DNA of 64,000 nucleotides from Pantoea sp. At-9b (GCF_000175935.2 NC_014837.1:992001-1056000); one strand, 5' to 3'. Positions 28,046 through 37,743 are shown, counted from the stretch's first letter. Made by a program: numbers and translations. Notes: a model not told the origin generated them from the letters alone.

Positions 28046-29410
28046 TTATTCCCCAACCAGCATGGAATCCTGTGGGGCGTTGTCACGTTGCGCTTTGGTG
28101 GCAAGGAAGTAGATGTAACCCACCACCATAATCGCCACAAACAGGCCGCCAATCACCGGGTTGAACCACAGCATCGCCACTAAACACACCAGCGACAGCA
28201 CCAGCGCAATACCTGGCACAATCGGGTAACCGGGGGCGCGGAAGCTACGTTCCAGATCCGGGGCGGTGCGACGCAGTTTGAACAGACTCAGCATGCTCAT
28301 CAGATACATCACAATCGCGCCAAATACCGCCATGGTGATCATGGCTGCGGTCAGGCTCATGCCTTGCAGGTTAATCCAGCCATCACTGTAAATTGCGGCG
28401 ATACCGATCACCCCACCAGCAATAATGGCGCGATGCGGTGTCTGGAATCGTGACAGTTTCGCCAGGCTCTGCGGCAGATAACCGGCACGGGCCAGAGCAA
28501 AGAACTGACGTGAATAACCGAGGATGATGCCGTGGAAGCTGGCGACCAGACCAAACAGGCCAATCCACACCAGCATATGCATCCAGTTGGAGTTCTCACC
28601 CACAATCATCTTCATCGCCTGCGGCAGCGGGTCGTTGATGTCGGACAGTTTACGCCAGTCACCAGCTCCGCCCGCCAGCAGCATCACGCCAATCGCCAGC
28701 ACCACCAGCGTCAGAATGCCGGTGATATAGGCTTTCGGAATGGTACGTTTGGGATCTTTGGCCTCTTCTGCCGCCATCGCAGCGCCTTCAATGGCAAGGA
28801 AGAACCAGATGGCAAAAGGGATTGCCGCAAAAATGCCGGATACCGCCGGCATGCCAAAATGCTCGCTTCCCGCCCAGCCGTTGGCCGCGAAGTTGGCAAT
28901 GCTGAAGCCCGGTGAGACCACGCCCATAAATACCAGCAGTTCCAGTACCGCCAGCACGGTGACCACCAGTTCAAACATCGCCGCCAGTTTCACGCCCAGG
29001 ATATTCAGCGTCATAAACACCAGATAGGCACCGACCGCTGCGGTTTTCGGGTTGAGCTGCGGGTACTGTACGTTGAGATAAGCCCCGATCGCCATGGCGA
29101 TGGCCGGAGGAGCAAATACAAACTCGATCAGGGTCGCCAGACCGGCGATCAGGCCGCCGGTTTCGCCAAAGGCGCGACGGCTGTATGCAAACGGGCCACC
29201 CGCATGGGGAATGGCGGTGGTCAGTTCGGTGAAGCTAAAAATAAAACAGGTGTACATGGTGGCGATCAGCGCCGTGGTAATGAGAAATCCCAGCGTCCCT
29301 GCTACGCCCCAGCCGTAACTCCAGCCGAAATACTCCCCGGAAATGACCAGGCCAACCGCGATACCCCAAAGATGCAGGGTTCCCAGGGTGGGTTTGAGCT
29401 TGCTCGTCAT
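28046..29410 (-). CDS. eat: Ethanolamine permease (APC superfamily)
   Basis: Twelve-helix amino-acid/amine importer of 454 residues. Sequence features match the ethanolamine permease family: LHLWGIAVGLVISGEYFGWS at the N-terminus and FFLAIEGAAMAAEEAKDPKR in the middle. Start at ATG 29410 (MTSKLKPTLG), with GGGGATAAG before it. It is divergent from a phosphotransferase gene and an AraC regulator, across a region with repeated motifs. Together they look like an amine-utilisation module; no eut microcompartment genes are present. Confidence 0.85.
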   Translation of the reverse strand: MTSKLKPTLGTLHLWGIAVGLVISGEYFGWSYGWGVAGTLGFLITTALIATMYTCFIFSFTELTTAIPHAGGPFAYSRRAFGETGGLIAGLATLIEFVFAPPAIAMAIGAYLNVQYPQLNPKTAAVGAYLVFMTLNILGVKLAAMFELVVTVLAVLELLVFMGVVSPGFSIANFAANGWAGSEHFGMPAVSGIFAAIPFAIWFFLAIEGAAMAAEEAKDPKRTIPKAYITGILTLVVLAIGVMLLAGGAGDWRKLSDINDPLPQAMKMIVGENSNWMHMLVWIGLFGLVASFHGIILGYSRQFFALARAGYLPQSLAKLSRFQTPHRAIIAGGVIGIAAIYSDGWINLQGMSLTAAMITMAVFGAIVMYLMSMLSLFKLRRTAPDLERSFRAPGYPIVPGIALVLSLVCLVAMLWFNPVIGGLFVAIMVVGYIYFLATKAQRDNAPQDSMLVGE

Positions 29411-29545
29411 AATCTTATCCCCGTCGTTATTGTTGAGTGCGGTAGATTCACCGCGCCGGTTTATCGTTTGCGCTACAGTGAAGGGGATAATGCCGTTGCC
29501 TCTCACGGGAAAACTTGACGCAGGCGCAGTGAGTTTTGTCCTCCA

Positions 29546-29613
29546 CGGTCAACTCTGACGCAAGAAAAGTGCCAGATGCACGCTGCGGTCAACTTTGGGT
29601 CATCTGCGGTCAA
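29546..29613. promoter_or_regulatory. Three direct CGGTCAA repeats in the divergent promoter region
   Basis: CGGTCAA occurs at 29546, 29586 and 29607, spaced 40 and 21 bp, i.e. about four and two helical turns, with (T/A)C/TGCGGTCAACT extending the second. They lie between the permease and kinase genes and are candidate operators for the nearby AraC regulator. Confidence 0.5.
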
Positions 29614-29673
29614 GCAGTCAGGACGACGTCATCCCATGCTGATAACACTGTTGTCATCCCTGGAGCCTGATGA

Positions 29674-30678
29674 ATGAGTGCCAAACAATCCGACACCCTG
29701 ACAAATGCTGAAATCACCGTGCTGGCGCAACAGGCGCTGGCCTGCTATCCCGCCGCACTGCAGGGCGAGCTGAAATTGCTGTGCCGTTCTGAAAACGCCA
29801 CTTTTCTGCTGCTGGCGGGGGGGAAACGTTACGCCCTGCGTCTGCATCGCCCTGACTACCACAGCAAAGCCGACATCCTGAGCGAACTGTTGTGGCTGGA
29901 TGCGCTACGCGAGACGGGCATCATGGTGCCGGAAGCCATCCCGGCCAGTGATGGCGAAACCGTATTGTCGCTACACCTTGCCGATGGCGAGGTGCGGCAT
30001 GCGGTGCTGTTCCACTGGATCGAGGGTGAGATGCCGACCACTGATGTCGATCCCAAAGCGTTTCAGCAACTCGGCCATATCACCGCGCGTCTGCATCAGC
30101 ACAGCAAACGCTGGCAGAAACCGCAGGGATTCCAGCGCATTATCTGGGATCATCACACCATGGTGAGCGATCAGAGCCACTGGGGACGCTGGCAGGATGC
30201 GCCCAATCTCAATCCGGCCGATCATCAGGTGGTGGAACAGGCGATTGCGCGGGTTGGCCTGGAGTTGCAGGGTTTTGGCAAAGGTGCGGATCGTTACGGC
30301 TTGATCCATGCCGATCTGCGTCTGACTAACCTGCTGTTGCACAAAGGGGAAACCCGGGTGATCGACTTTGACGACTGTGGTCTCGGCTGGTATCTGCACG
30401 ATCTGGCGGCGGCGATCAGTTTTGTAGAACACCATCCGCGCGCGGAAGAGTGGGTGGAGAACTGGATCCGCGGTTACGAGCAGGTGGGGCATATCAGCGA
30501 TGCGGAGATGGCACTGGTGCCGACGCTGTTGATCCAGCGCCGTATCCAGCTTACCGCCTGGATGGGATCGCATGCCGAAACCGAAATGGCGCTGAGCCTT
30601 GGGCCGCGCTGGGCCGATCATTCCGTGCGTCTGTGTCGCCGCTATCTGGAAAACAGCCAGTTGCCGGTCGGTGCCTGA
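29674..30678 (+). CDS. APH/choline-kinase-like phosphotransferase
   Basis: Cytosolic kinase-fold protein of 334 residues. The catalytic loop is GLIHADLRLTNLLL at about residues 209-222 and the metal-binding DFDDCG is at about 231-236; an N-terminal lobe with KRYALRLHRPDYHS supplies the ATP-binding lysine region. The fold is shared with SrkA, homoserine kinase II and hydroxylysine/choline kinases. Being divergent from an ethanolamine permease and followed by an AraC regulator, it may phosphorylate an imported amino alcohol; this is inference. Confidence 0.75.
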   Translation: MSAKQSDTLTNAEITVLAQQALACYPAALQGELKLLCRSENATFLLLAGGKRYALRLHRPDYHSKADILSELLWLDALRETGIMVPEAIPASDGETVLSLHLADGEVRHAVLFHWIEGEMPTTDVDPKAFQQLGHITARLHQHSKRWQKPQGFQRIIWDHHTMVSDQSHWGRWQDAPNLNPADHQVVEQAIARVGLELQGFGKGADRYGLIHADLRLTNLLLHKGETRVIDFDDCGLGWYLHDLAAAISFVEHHPRAEEWVENWIRGYEQVGHISDAEMALVPTLLIQRRIQLTAWMGSHAETEMALSLGPRWADHSVRLCRRYLENSQLPVGA

Positions 30679-30827
30679 TGCACCACCAGTGGGCGTGGCT
30701 GCGCCGTTACGGTGCTCGCCACGCCCACCCTCCTGCCTGAAGCGCGCTTTTTCTGCGTTGCCCGCCTGGTACGAAAATTGCTGGATACGGTAATTCGATT
30801 CACTCCTGCGTATCCTGTGAGGTCAGC

Positions 30828-31895
30828 ATGAATTCACTGATGAGACAGCCCGAGGCGTTTAGCGCCTTGTCGGCTCAGGTCAACGCCAGTAACCGTGGCG
30901 TGTTGGCGGCGGCGGCCACCGGCCTGAGCGACTTTATTACCGGCAAAGGCGGCGATGTGGATCGCATCTTTGGCATCAGCGGCATTGATTCCGAATTACT
31001 CGCCAGCCCGACCCTGAGTCTGGGCCTGGTAAACTATTGCCGCGTAATGGAAGAGGCGGCGCGACATTCCGGTTTTGATAACTTCGGTTTGCACTACGGC
31101 AGGCAGTTCAAACCGCAGTCATTAGGCCTGATTGGTTACATCGGGCTGTGCTCGCCGACGCTGGAGCAGGCACTGCATAACGTGGTCAATGCCTTTCCCT
31201 GGCATCAGCACGACACCCTGACGCGGCTGGTGGATAAAGGCGACTGCTGGCGGCTTGATTATCAGGTACGCCACGGTGCCATTCTGTCGCGTCGCCAGGA
31301 TGCGGAGCTGACGCTCGGTATGTTCCTGAATCTGATCCGTCATGTTGCTGGGAAAAACTGGGCACCGCGTGAAGTGCATTTCGAACATCCACGTCCGGAG
31401 CAGTGGCATGAGCACTGCAAAGTGTTCGATGCGCCGGTCTGGTTCGAGCAACCGTTTAACTCGCTGGTGATCCCGAAACGCGATCTGTTGCGCGCGATGC
31501 CGGAGCAGGATCCGATGTTGCTGATGGTGATGCAGGATGCCATCCGTCGCCTCAACAGCAATGCCAGTCAGCAGAGCGTGGTCGAACAGGCTCGCTCGCA
31601 GGTCAACCTGTCGCTGATTCAGGGCGAACCGGTACTGGAAGAGATCGCCGATAAAATGGGGCTGTCGAGCTGGTCGTTACAACGTCGCCTGCGCGAAGAG
31701 GGCATCAGCTTTAGCGCGCTGGTAGATAAAGTGCGTTGTGAGATGGCAACCCATTACCTGCAACAGAAACAGCTGCCGATTTCCGAAATGGCGTTGCTGC
31801 TCGGTTATTCCGAGGTGAGTGCCTTTTCGCGCGCGTTCCGCCGTTGGTTCGGCATCAGTCCACGCCAGTGGCGGCAAGATGGACTGGTAAGCTGA
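30828..31895 (+). CDS. AraC-family regulator with AraC-type N-terminal domain (PF12625-like)
   Basis: Regulator of 355 residues. The N-terminal 200 residues match the arabinose-binding-like domain found in OruR/ArgR-type regulators (NFGLHYGRQFKPQSLGLIGY...); the C-terminal 100 contain the double helix-turn-helix (LEEIADKMGLSSWSLQRRLR and ISEMALLLGYSEVSAFSRAF, ending RRWFGISPRQWRQ). Members respond to amines and amino acids. It follows the kinase with a 149-bp gap and overlaps the convergent lipoprotein gene by about 40 bp. Confidence 0.9.
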   Translation: MNSLMRQPEAFSALSAQVNASNRGVLAAAATGLSDFITGKGGDVDRIFGISGIDSELLASPTLSLGLVNYCRVMEEAARHSGFDNFGLHYGRQFKPQSLGLIGYIGLCSPTLEQALHNVVNAFPWHQHDTLTRLVDKGDCWRLDYQVRHGAILSRRQDAELTLGMFLNLIRHVAGKNWAPREVHFEHPRPEQWHEHCKVFDAPVWFEQPFNSLVIPKRDLLRAMPEQDPMLLMVMQDAIRRLNSNASQQSVVEQARSQVNLSLIQGEPVLEEIADKMGLSSWSLQRRLREEGISFSALVDKVRCEMATHYLQQKQLPISEMALLLGYSEVSAFSRAFRRWFGISPRQWRQDGLVS

Positions 31896-32283
31896 CCTGC
31901 TGCGGCGCAAACCCAAACCACGCTGGCTGCTCGCGATCGGGTGGCGGCGGTAATCCCTTCGATTGACCAATCAATTGCCAGGCGCGCAGGCACAGCGGTT
32001 CATCGCCCTGTGTCTGAGTGACGGCATAACGTCCACTTTTTTCCCACTCCAGCCGCACCAGACACCGCTGGCCGGCATAATGGCTGGCATCGTGGAAATC
32101 ATGGGCCAACTTTTGCTGCATTTCATCAGCCCATTTGCAGGATACGCTACCCGCCGCGATCTGCGGCTGGCACAGGTTGGCTTGCTCATCCTGTTGGCTG
32201 GATTGGAGATTTTGACAGGCGCTCAGTGTCATCAGGATAGCTGTCCCGCCTAATAATCCCGCAATTCTATTAATTAAATTCAT
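31855..32283 (-). CDS. Lipoprotein with TolA-C-like domain
   Basis: A 142-residue lipoprotein. Signal peptide with lipobox TLSAC (Cys23). The mature domain pairs conserved cysteines (QRCLVRLEW and EPLCLRAWQLIG) and ends with the PPPPDREQPAW...FGFAPQ pattern seen in the C-terminal domain of TolA, the part that binds TolB and colicins. Here it lacks the TolA membrane anchor and long helix and is lipidated instead. The 3' end overlaps araC by 41 bp in convergent orientation. Confidence 0.7.
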   Translation of the reverse strand: MNLINRIAGLLGGTAILMTLSACQNLQSSQQDEQANLCQPQIAAGSVSCKWADEMQQKLAHDFHDASHYAGQRCLVRLEWEKSGRYAVTQTQGDEPLCLRAWQLIGQSKGLPPPPDREQPAWFGFAPQQVSLPVHLAATGVD

Positions 32284-32324
32284 TAATGTGCCGTTATTTT
32301 CGCTAAAGATCTGATTACACCCTG

Positions 32325-32378
32325 CCGACAGTCTACAGACCGACTCACTGAATGCTATGGCATTCGTCCGACTGTCGG
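32325..32378. other. Long inverted-repeat structure before the CsgG-like operon
   Basis: CCGACAGTC (32325-32333) pairs with GACTGTCGG (32370-32378), and inside it GAATGC (32350-32355) pairs with GCATTC (32360-32365) around TATG. It lies between divergent lipoprotein genes, 57 bp before the CsgG-like ATG. It may be a leader structure or operator. Confidence 0.55.
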
Positions 32379-32435
32379 TAAAACCAGAATTTGCCGCCCC
32401 GCGCGGTTTTCCCTTCTTTTATTCATGGATCTGAA

Positions 32436-33113
32436 ATGCAAAAAAAATATGCCCTCGCGGCACTTTCCTTGTTATCGGCGGCGCTGCTGAGTGGCTGTGC
32501 CACTGAGTCTTCGCGCGCCATTGAAGCCCCGCAGGTGCGGGCCGCCAGTCAACCGGCGTACCAGGGGGTACGTAGCCCGATTGCGGTGGGTCAGTTCGAC
32601 AACCGCTCGTCTTATATGAACGGTATTTTCTCTGACGGTGTAGATCGTTTGGGTAATCAGTCGAAAACCATTCTGGTCACCCACTTGCAGCAAACCGGGC
32701 GCTTTAACGTATTGGAGCGTACCAACCTGAAAGAGCTGCAACAGGAAGCCAACTTCAAGCACAGCCAGCAAAATATCAAAGGTGCCAACTACATCGTCAC
32801 CGGTGATATCACCGAGTTTGGTCGTAAAGAAGTGGGCGACCAGCAGCTGTGGGGCATCCTCGGACGTGGCAAAACGCAGGTCGCTTACGCCAAGGTCAAC
32901 CTTAACGTGGTGGACGTCACCACCTCTGAAGTGGTGTACAGCGCGCAGGGCGCGGGTGAATACCAGCTTTCAGCGCGTGAAGTGATTGGTTTTGGCGGCA
33001 CCACCAGCTACGACTCAACCCTGAATGGCAAAGTGATGGATCTGGCGATCCGTGAAGCGGTCGATCACCTGGTTGACGGCATTACCAGCGGCGCCTGGCG
33101 TCCGGCGAAATAA
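32436..33113 (+). CDS. CsgG/HfaB-family lipoprotein
   Basis: Outer-membrane lipoprotein of 225 residues (lipobox LLSGC, Cys21) homologous to CsgG, the curli secretion pore, by SPIAVGQFDNRS, LVTHLQQTGRFNVLERTNL, ANYIVTGDITEFG and the beta-rich remainder. Start at ATG 32436; the frame opens earlier but without signal peptide. It heads an operon with two more lipoproteins and no curli subunits are nearby, so it belongs to the CsgG-like group of unknown cargo rather than to the curli system proper. Confidence 0.85.
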   Translation: MQKKYALAALSLLSAALLSGCATESSRAIEAPQVRAASQPAYQGVRSPIAVGQFDNRSSYMNGIFSDGVDRLGNQSKTILVTHLQQTGRFNVLERTNLKELQQEANFKHSQQNIKGANYIVTGDITEFGRKEVGDQQLWGILGRGKTQVAYAKVNLNVVDVTTSEVVYSAQGAGEYQLSAREVIGFGGTTSYDSTLNGKVMDLAIREAVDHLVDGITSGAWRPAK

Positions 33114-33124
33114 GGATATTCCCG

Positions 33125-33484
33125 ATGAAATTGATGCAACTGAGCGCCGCGCTGATCGCGGCGGGTGTGCTGGCGGGCTGTGCGCCGAAAGGGCCGGAGC
33201 CACTCTACTACTGGGGTGATTACCAGCAGCAGATTTATAGCTACTACCAAAAAGACAAAGATCCGGTCCAGCAGATTGATGCGCTGAATCTGGATATCGA
33301 AAAAGCCCGTTCGGTAAATAAACCCGTGGCACCAGGTCTGCATGCCCAGTTGGGTCTGCTCTACGCCCAGACCGGCCAAACCGACAAAGCATTCAGCCAG
33401 TTTGCGGCAGAAAAGCAACTGTTCCCGGAATCAGCACCGTATATGGATTTTCTGATGAGTAAAAAACAAGGAGCAACCCAGTGA
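33125..33484 (+). CDS. DUF4810 lipoprotein
   Basis: A 119-residue lipoprotein (LAGC, Cys19) with the DUF4810 start PLYYWGDYQQQIYSYYQ and a TPR-like pair of helices (HAQLGLLYAQTGQTDKAFSQ). It follows the CsgG-like gene by 11 bp and overlaps the next gene by four bases (GTGA). Likely a periplasmic partner of the other two. Confidence 0.88.
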   Translation: MKLMQLSAALIAAGVLAGCAPKGPEPLYYWGDYQQQIYSYYQKDKDPVQQIDALNLDIEKARSVNKPVAPGLHAQLGLLYAQTGQTDKAFSQFAAEKQLFPESAPYMDFLMSKKQGATQ

Positions 33485-34137
33485 AAAAACTGATTGCAGG
33501 TTTCGCCGTGCTGACCGCGCTGCTGCTGACCGGCTGTGCGCCGCATAAAAAACCGTATGATTACAGTGCGTTCCGTGCCAGCAAGCCCGCCTCGATTCTG
33601 GTGCTGCCTGCGGATAACAAAGCACCGGATGTCAATGCGGCCCACAGCTTTACCTCGCTGGTGACGCAGCCGTTAGCGGAAGCGGGTTACTACGTGTTCC
33701 CGGTGGCGGTGGTGGAAGAGACGTTCCAGCAGAACGGTTTGACCAACGGCCATGACGTTCAGGCAGTCAGCACCAAACGTCTGCACGATATTTTCCACGC
33801 TGACAGCGCGCTCTACATTTCGATTACCGATTACGGTACGCGCTATTTAGTGGTCGACAGCAACACGATGGTGAGCGCCTCGGCACGCCTGGTGGATCTG
33901 CGCACCGGTAAGCAGCTGTGGGAAGGCAGTGCCACTGCCAATGATGGCGAAAATGGTAACAACAATAGCGGGGGTATCATCGGTATCCTGGTGTCGGCGG
34001 CGGTGAAACAGATCGCCAATAACGTCACCGATAAAGCGCACACGGTTGCCGGTGTAACCAGCGTGCGTCTGCTGGCGCAAAACGAAGATGGCGGCCTGTT
34101 GGCAGGTCCGCGTCGTCCGTTGTCAGTCACGCATTAA
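33481..34137 (+). CDS. GNA1162/DUF799 lipoprotein
   Basis: A 218-residue lipoprotein from GTG 33481 (lipobox LLTGC, Cys19). The domain (SILVLPADNKAPDVNAAHSF, VTQPLAEAGYYVFPVAVVEE, LYISITDYG, LVDLRTGKQLWEG) matches the GNA1162 family named after a meningococcal antigen, with a fold related to TolB and CsgG-type N-terminal domains. It is the third gene of the CsgG-DUF4810-GNA1162 operon; this set recurs in many Gram-negatives and is not functionally assigned as far as I know. Confidence 0.87.
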   Translation: MKKLIAGFAVLTALLLTGCAPHKKPYDYSAFRASKPASILVLPADNKAPDVNAAHSFTSLVTQPLAEAGYYVFPVAVVEETFQQNGLTNGHDVQAVSTKRLHDIFHADSALYISITDYGTRYLVVDSNTMVSASARLVDLRTGKQLWEGSATANDGENGNNNSGGIIGILVSAAVKQIANNVTDKAHTVAGVTSVRLLAQNEDGGLLAGPRRPLSVTH

Positions 34138-34145
34138 GTAATGAA

Positions 34146-34170
34146 AAGGGTGCGGCACCGTCGCACCCTT
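34146..34170. terminator. Shared hairpin between GNA1162 and sbcC
   Basis: Perfect 9-bp stem AAGGGTGCG/CGCACCCTT. On the minus strand a TTTT run follows, so it can terminate sbcDC transcription; on the plus strand the T-tract is poor. Confidence 0.6.
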
Positions 34171-34178
34171 CCCATATC

Positions 34179-34209
34179 CGTAGCGACGCGATTCATCGCG
34201 CTGCTATGG
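34179..34209. repeat. Single-arm copy of the dispersed repeat, containing the sbcC stop codon
   Basis: CGTAGCGACGCGATTCATCG and the following CGCTGCTATGG form one arm. The sbcC stop codon (TAG on the minus strand, 34204-34206) is inside its right end. Confidence 0.7.
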
Positions 34210-37200
34210 CAACTCCAGCTTGCTGTAGCCCAAACCGTTCATCTTACGCACCTTAATCTGCACCGGGATACGTTCCTTCATCGCTTCCACATGGCTAATC
34301 ACGCCAATGGTTTTGCCGCTGGCATTCAATGCATCGAGCGCATCCAGCGCGGTGTCGAGTGTCTCGGCATCCAGCGTGCCAAAGCCTTCATCAAGGAACA
34401 GCGATTCGAGGCGGGTTTTGTGGCTGACAAGGTCGGATAACGCCAGCGCCAATGCCAGGCTGACCAGAAAACTCTCGCCGCCGGATAGCGTGCGGGTGTC
34501 GCGGGTGGCATCGGCCTGCCAGGTATCCACCACATCCAGTTCCAGTTCATCCGTGGCACGACGCTGCAACAGATAACGGCCATGCAGGCGATCGAGCTGA
34601 CGGTTAGCCAGCCATACCAGGTGATCAAGGGTTAACCCCTGGGCGAAACGGCGGAATTTATCGCCTTTAGCTGAGCCGATTAACTCGTTGAGCTGGCTCC
34701 ATTGCGTCAGTTCCGCTTCATGGCTGCTGATTTGCGTCAACAGCGATTGCTGCTGCTCACGCAATCTGGCATCGCTGGACAACTGCTGCTGTGCTTCACC
34801 TTGCTGGCGCGCATTGTCGCGCAGCGCCATGCGCAGGTTTTCCAGTCGGGTGCCGATGTCTGCCGCCAGTTCGTCGCTCAGTGCTGCCGGACGCTGTTGC
34901 TGATGGGCGCTCAATCGTTGCACCAGTTGCTGGCTCAGCGCGGTTTGTTGTTGTCGCTGCTGTTCCAGCGCCTGTAAACGTTGACGCAGCTGATCAACCT
35001 CTGCCACATCCAGCAGCGCGGCGCGAAGTGCAGCCTCGTCGGCAAAATCACTGTGCTGCAAGGCGCTGCGCAGGTCGGTTTCCGCCGCCTCCAGACGGGC
35101 GGCTTGCGTCAGTTGCTGCTGTTCGAGTTGCGCGCGCTGGCCGCTCAGGCTGTGCACGGCGCTTTGTGCCTGCTGCCAGGCCTGTAATTGCTGCGCCAGT
35201 TCCTGTTCACCTGCCTGTAGCGCGGCCTGATGCGCCTGGCGCTCGGCCTGCACCTGGCGATCGCCGAACAGTTGCTGGCGACGCTGGTGTTGTTCGGCGT
35301 TTTGCAGCTGTAGCGCGCTGAGCGTTTGTTGCAGTGCATCCAGCCGTTGCTGTTCACGCGCAAGATTCTGCTGCTGGTTATGGCGTTCGCTGTCGGCTTT
35401 CGCCAGCTGCGGTTGCAGGTTGGTGAGTAACCGCTCACTCTCTTGCCATTTCTGCCAGCGCAGTTGTAGCGTGTTTAGCCAGCTTTCACGCGCCTCACGG
35501 GCGGGCAGGGTAAGCTGATGTTGTGCCAGTTGCTGTGCCAACTGCTGACTTAATTGCTGCCACGCCGCGTATTCCGTTTCACTGCGCTGGCGGAGATCGT
35601 CCAACGCCTGCTGTACGCTGCTAATCTGCTGCTGCGCCAGTTGCTGCTGTTGCAGATGCTCCAGCCATGCTTGTAGCTGGTTCTCCTGCTGATCCTGCTG
35701 TTGTTGCCAGCGGATAACATCGTCCTGCTGCTCCACTGCGAAGGTGAGCGCCAGCTCACCGGTCAACTGTTGCCATTGCTCAGTCAGCGTAGTGAGTTGT
35801 TGCCCGATATCCTTGAGCTCCTGCTGCAACGCCTGCTGTTGCAGCAATGACAGGCGCTGCTGTTCACCTTTAGCCGTGCCGGATTCTTTGAGCTGAGCAA
35901 CACGGGTTTGCAGTGCCGCAAGACGCTGTTGATTCTCGCCAGGTTCCAGTTGGCGATATTGCTCAATGGCCGGATGCTGACAGGAACCACACAACGGGCA
36001 AGGGTGATTGGGCTGCAAGCGGGCGCGTTCATCGGCCAGTTGAGCGATAGTACGCTCCTGGTCACAGATGGTCTGCACATCAAGCATCGCCTGATTCTCG
36101 CGCTTCCACTCCTCGCGCAGCGCCTGTAAAACCTGTTCTTCCGCCTGATACTGCTGAGTTAACGCATGCAGTTTCTGCTGGCGTTGCTGCTGCTGTGGTT
36201 GGAGTGCGTGCCACTGCGCGGCCAACAGGGTCAGCTGTTGGCGCGATGCACGCTGTGCCTGATGTTGTGCCAACGCCTCCCGCACCTGACTGATATCCCG
36301 CGTCTCCTGCTCTGCCAGCGGCTGCGCTGCCTGCTGACGGGCGGTGAGGGCGTGCTGGAGCTGGTCAAGCTGCTGTTGTTGCTGCTGTTGCTGGTGGCGC
36401 AACTGGGCAACGGTTTGCTCACGCTCATCCAGCCGGGTAATGTCGGACTGCCAGCGTGTCAGGTGCTCACCCCAACTGGCGACGCTGGCCTCACGGCTGC
36501 GCCATTGCTGCTGCTCATCCCACAGCTGTTGTAAGCGTTCACTCTCCTGTTGTTGCTGATTGAGCGCAGTACGGCTTTGCTGCACCACCTGCTGTTGGGC
36601 GGTTACCTCGCGCTGCTGATCGCTGAGCTGGTGTTGCAGGGCAGTGAGTTGCTGATCGAGTGGGATGACCTGCTCCGTCAGCAGCGTTTCCAGTTGCTGC
36701 TGTGCGTGCTGTGCCTGTTCACGCGCCTGTTGCGCTGCCTGATAACGGGTTTCGCCCTGTTGTTGCGCGGCGATCGCCTGCTGCTGTTGCGCCTGCACCT
36801 GTTGGTACTGCTGCGTCAGGGCGATGTTTTCCTGTTGCAACTGGGTGCGCTGTTGCAGTTTAGCGCGCAATTTTTCTGCGGGTTCGGCGCGGGCCAGCCG
36901 TTGGCGCTCGGGGTCGGCTTGTTGCCAGGCGTTTTCCGCCGCCTGCAATGCCTGTTGTGCTTGTTGTTGCTCCTCAGCCAGTTGATGTGACTGACTCAGC
37001 CACTGCTGCTGCTGTTGGGCGGTAGTCAGCTGCTGATTCAGCGTGGTTTCGGCAGCATTGAGTTGCTCCAGTTGGCTGGTCAGTGCTGTCCGATGCGCCT
37101 CATCCAGCAGCGACATGCCCCCGGCGCGGGCGCGTAGCGTATCGAGTTCGGCGCGAGCGTTTTTGTAGCGCTCAAAAATCTGCATCGAGATTTGGCCGTA

Positions 37201-37743
37201 AATTTCGGTGCCGGTCAGTTCTTCCAGCAATTCGGCGCGCTCGCCCGGTTTGGCATTCAGAAAGGCAGCAAATTGCCCCTGTGACAGCATCATCGAACGC
37301 GTAAAGCGGGCGAAATCGAGACCGGATAAGGTTTCGATCAACTTCAGTTTGTCGCCCACTTTATCGGCGACGATTTGGTTATCGGCACAGCGCGCCAGCT
37401 CGACGCGCGGTGCCTGTAATTTTCCATCGGCCTGACCACGGGCGCGGTTCTGGCTCCAGAAGGCGCGCCATGCCTCGCCTTTGATCTCAAACTCCACTTC
37501 CGCCAGACATTCGGCGGTATCGCGGGTGATCAGTTCGTTCTGGGATTGCGACAGCACGCCAAGGCGTGGCGTCTGGTGATACAGCGCCAGGCAAATAGCA
37601 TCGAGCAGGGTGGTTTTTCCGGCACCGGTTGCGCCGGTGATGGCAAACAGGCCGTTACTGGCAAAGGGTTCGCGGCGGAAATCGATAAACCATTCCCCAC
37701 GCAGGGCGTTGAGGTTTTTAAAGCGCAGCGTCAGGATTTTCAT
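34204..37743 (-). CDS. sbcC: Nuclease subunit SbcC (Rad50-like ATPase)
   Basis: Large subunit of the SbcCD exonuclease/endonuclease that cuts hairpins and DNA with blocked ends. 1179 residues, about 130 longer than the E. coli protein as I recall it. Walker [10 protein letters not shown] at 37-45; zinc-hook CPLCGSC at about 581-587; ABC signature LSGGES at about 1085; Walker [12 protein letters not shown] at about 1115. The two coiled-coil arms between are exceptionally rich in glutamine, with runs of five to seven Q. ATG overlaps the sbcD stop (ATGA), the usual coupling. Confidence 0.97.
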   Translation of the reverse strand: MKILTLRFKNLNALRGEWFIDFRREPFASNGLFAITGATGAGKTTLLDAICLALYHQTPRLGVLSQSQNELITRDTAECLAEVEFEIKGEAWRAFWSQNRARGQADGKLQAPRVELARCADNQIVADKVGDKLKLIETLSGLDFARFTRSMMLSQGQFAAFLNAKPGERAELLEELTGTEIYGQISMQIFERYKNARAELDTLRARAGGMSLLDEAHRTALTSQLEQLNAAETTLNQQLTTAQQQQQWLSQSHQLAEEQQQAQQALQAAENAWQQADPERQRLARAEPAEKLRAKLQQRTQLQQENIALTQQYQQVQAQQQQAIAAQQQGETRYQAAQQAREQAQHAQQQLETLLTEQVIPLDQQLTALQHQLSDQQREVTAQQQVVQQSRTALNQQQQESERLQQLWDEQQQWRSREASVASWGEHLTRWQSDITRLDEREQTVAQLRHQQQQQQQQLDQLQHALTARQQAAQPLAEQETRDISQVREALAQHQAQRASRQQLTLLAAQWHALQPQQQQRQQKLHALTQQYQAEEQVLQALREEWKRENQAMLDVQTICDQERTIAQLADERARLQPNHPCPLCGSCQHPAIEQYRQLEPGENQQRLAALQTRVAQLKESGTAKGEQQRLSLLQQQALQQELKDIGQQLTTLTEQWQQLTGELALTFAVEQQDDVIRWQQQQDQQENQLQAWLEHLQQQQLAQQQISSVQQALDDLRQRSETEYAAWQQLSQQLAQQLAQHQLTLPAREARESWLNTLQLRWQKWQESERLLTNLQPQLAKADSERHNQQQNLAREQQRLDALQQTLSALQLQNAEQHQRRQQLFGDRQVQAERQAHQAALQAGEQELAQQLQAWQQAQSAVHSLSGQRAQLEQQQLTQAARLEAAETDLRSALQHSDFADEAALRAALLDVAEVDQLRQRLQALEQQRQQQTALSQQLVQRLSAHQQQRPAALSDELAADIGTRLENLRMALRDNARQQGEAQQQLSSDARLREQQQSLLTQISSHEAELTQWSQLNELIGSAKGDKFRRFAQGLTLDHLVWLANRQLDRLHGRYLLQRRATDELELDVVDTWQADATRDTRTLSGGESFLVSLALALALSDLVSHKTRLESLFLDEGFGTLDAETLDTALDALDALNASGKTIGVISHVEAMKERIPVQIKVRKMNGLGYSKLELP

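Noticed and set aside
34687..37000. Several long plus-strand frames opposite sbcC rich in Leu/Cys/Ala
   Set aside because: They mirror the CAG/CTG-rich coiled-coil codons of sbcC on the other strand, have no ribosome sites and no family similarity.
36100..37100. CAG/CTG-rich stretch as a microsatellite or CRISPR-like array
   Set aside because: The repeats are irregular codons for glutamine in sbcC, with no unit of constant length and no spacers.
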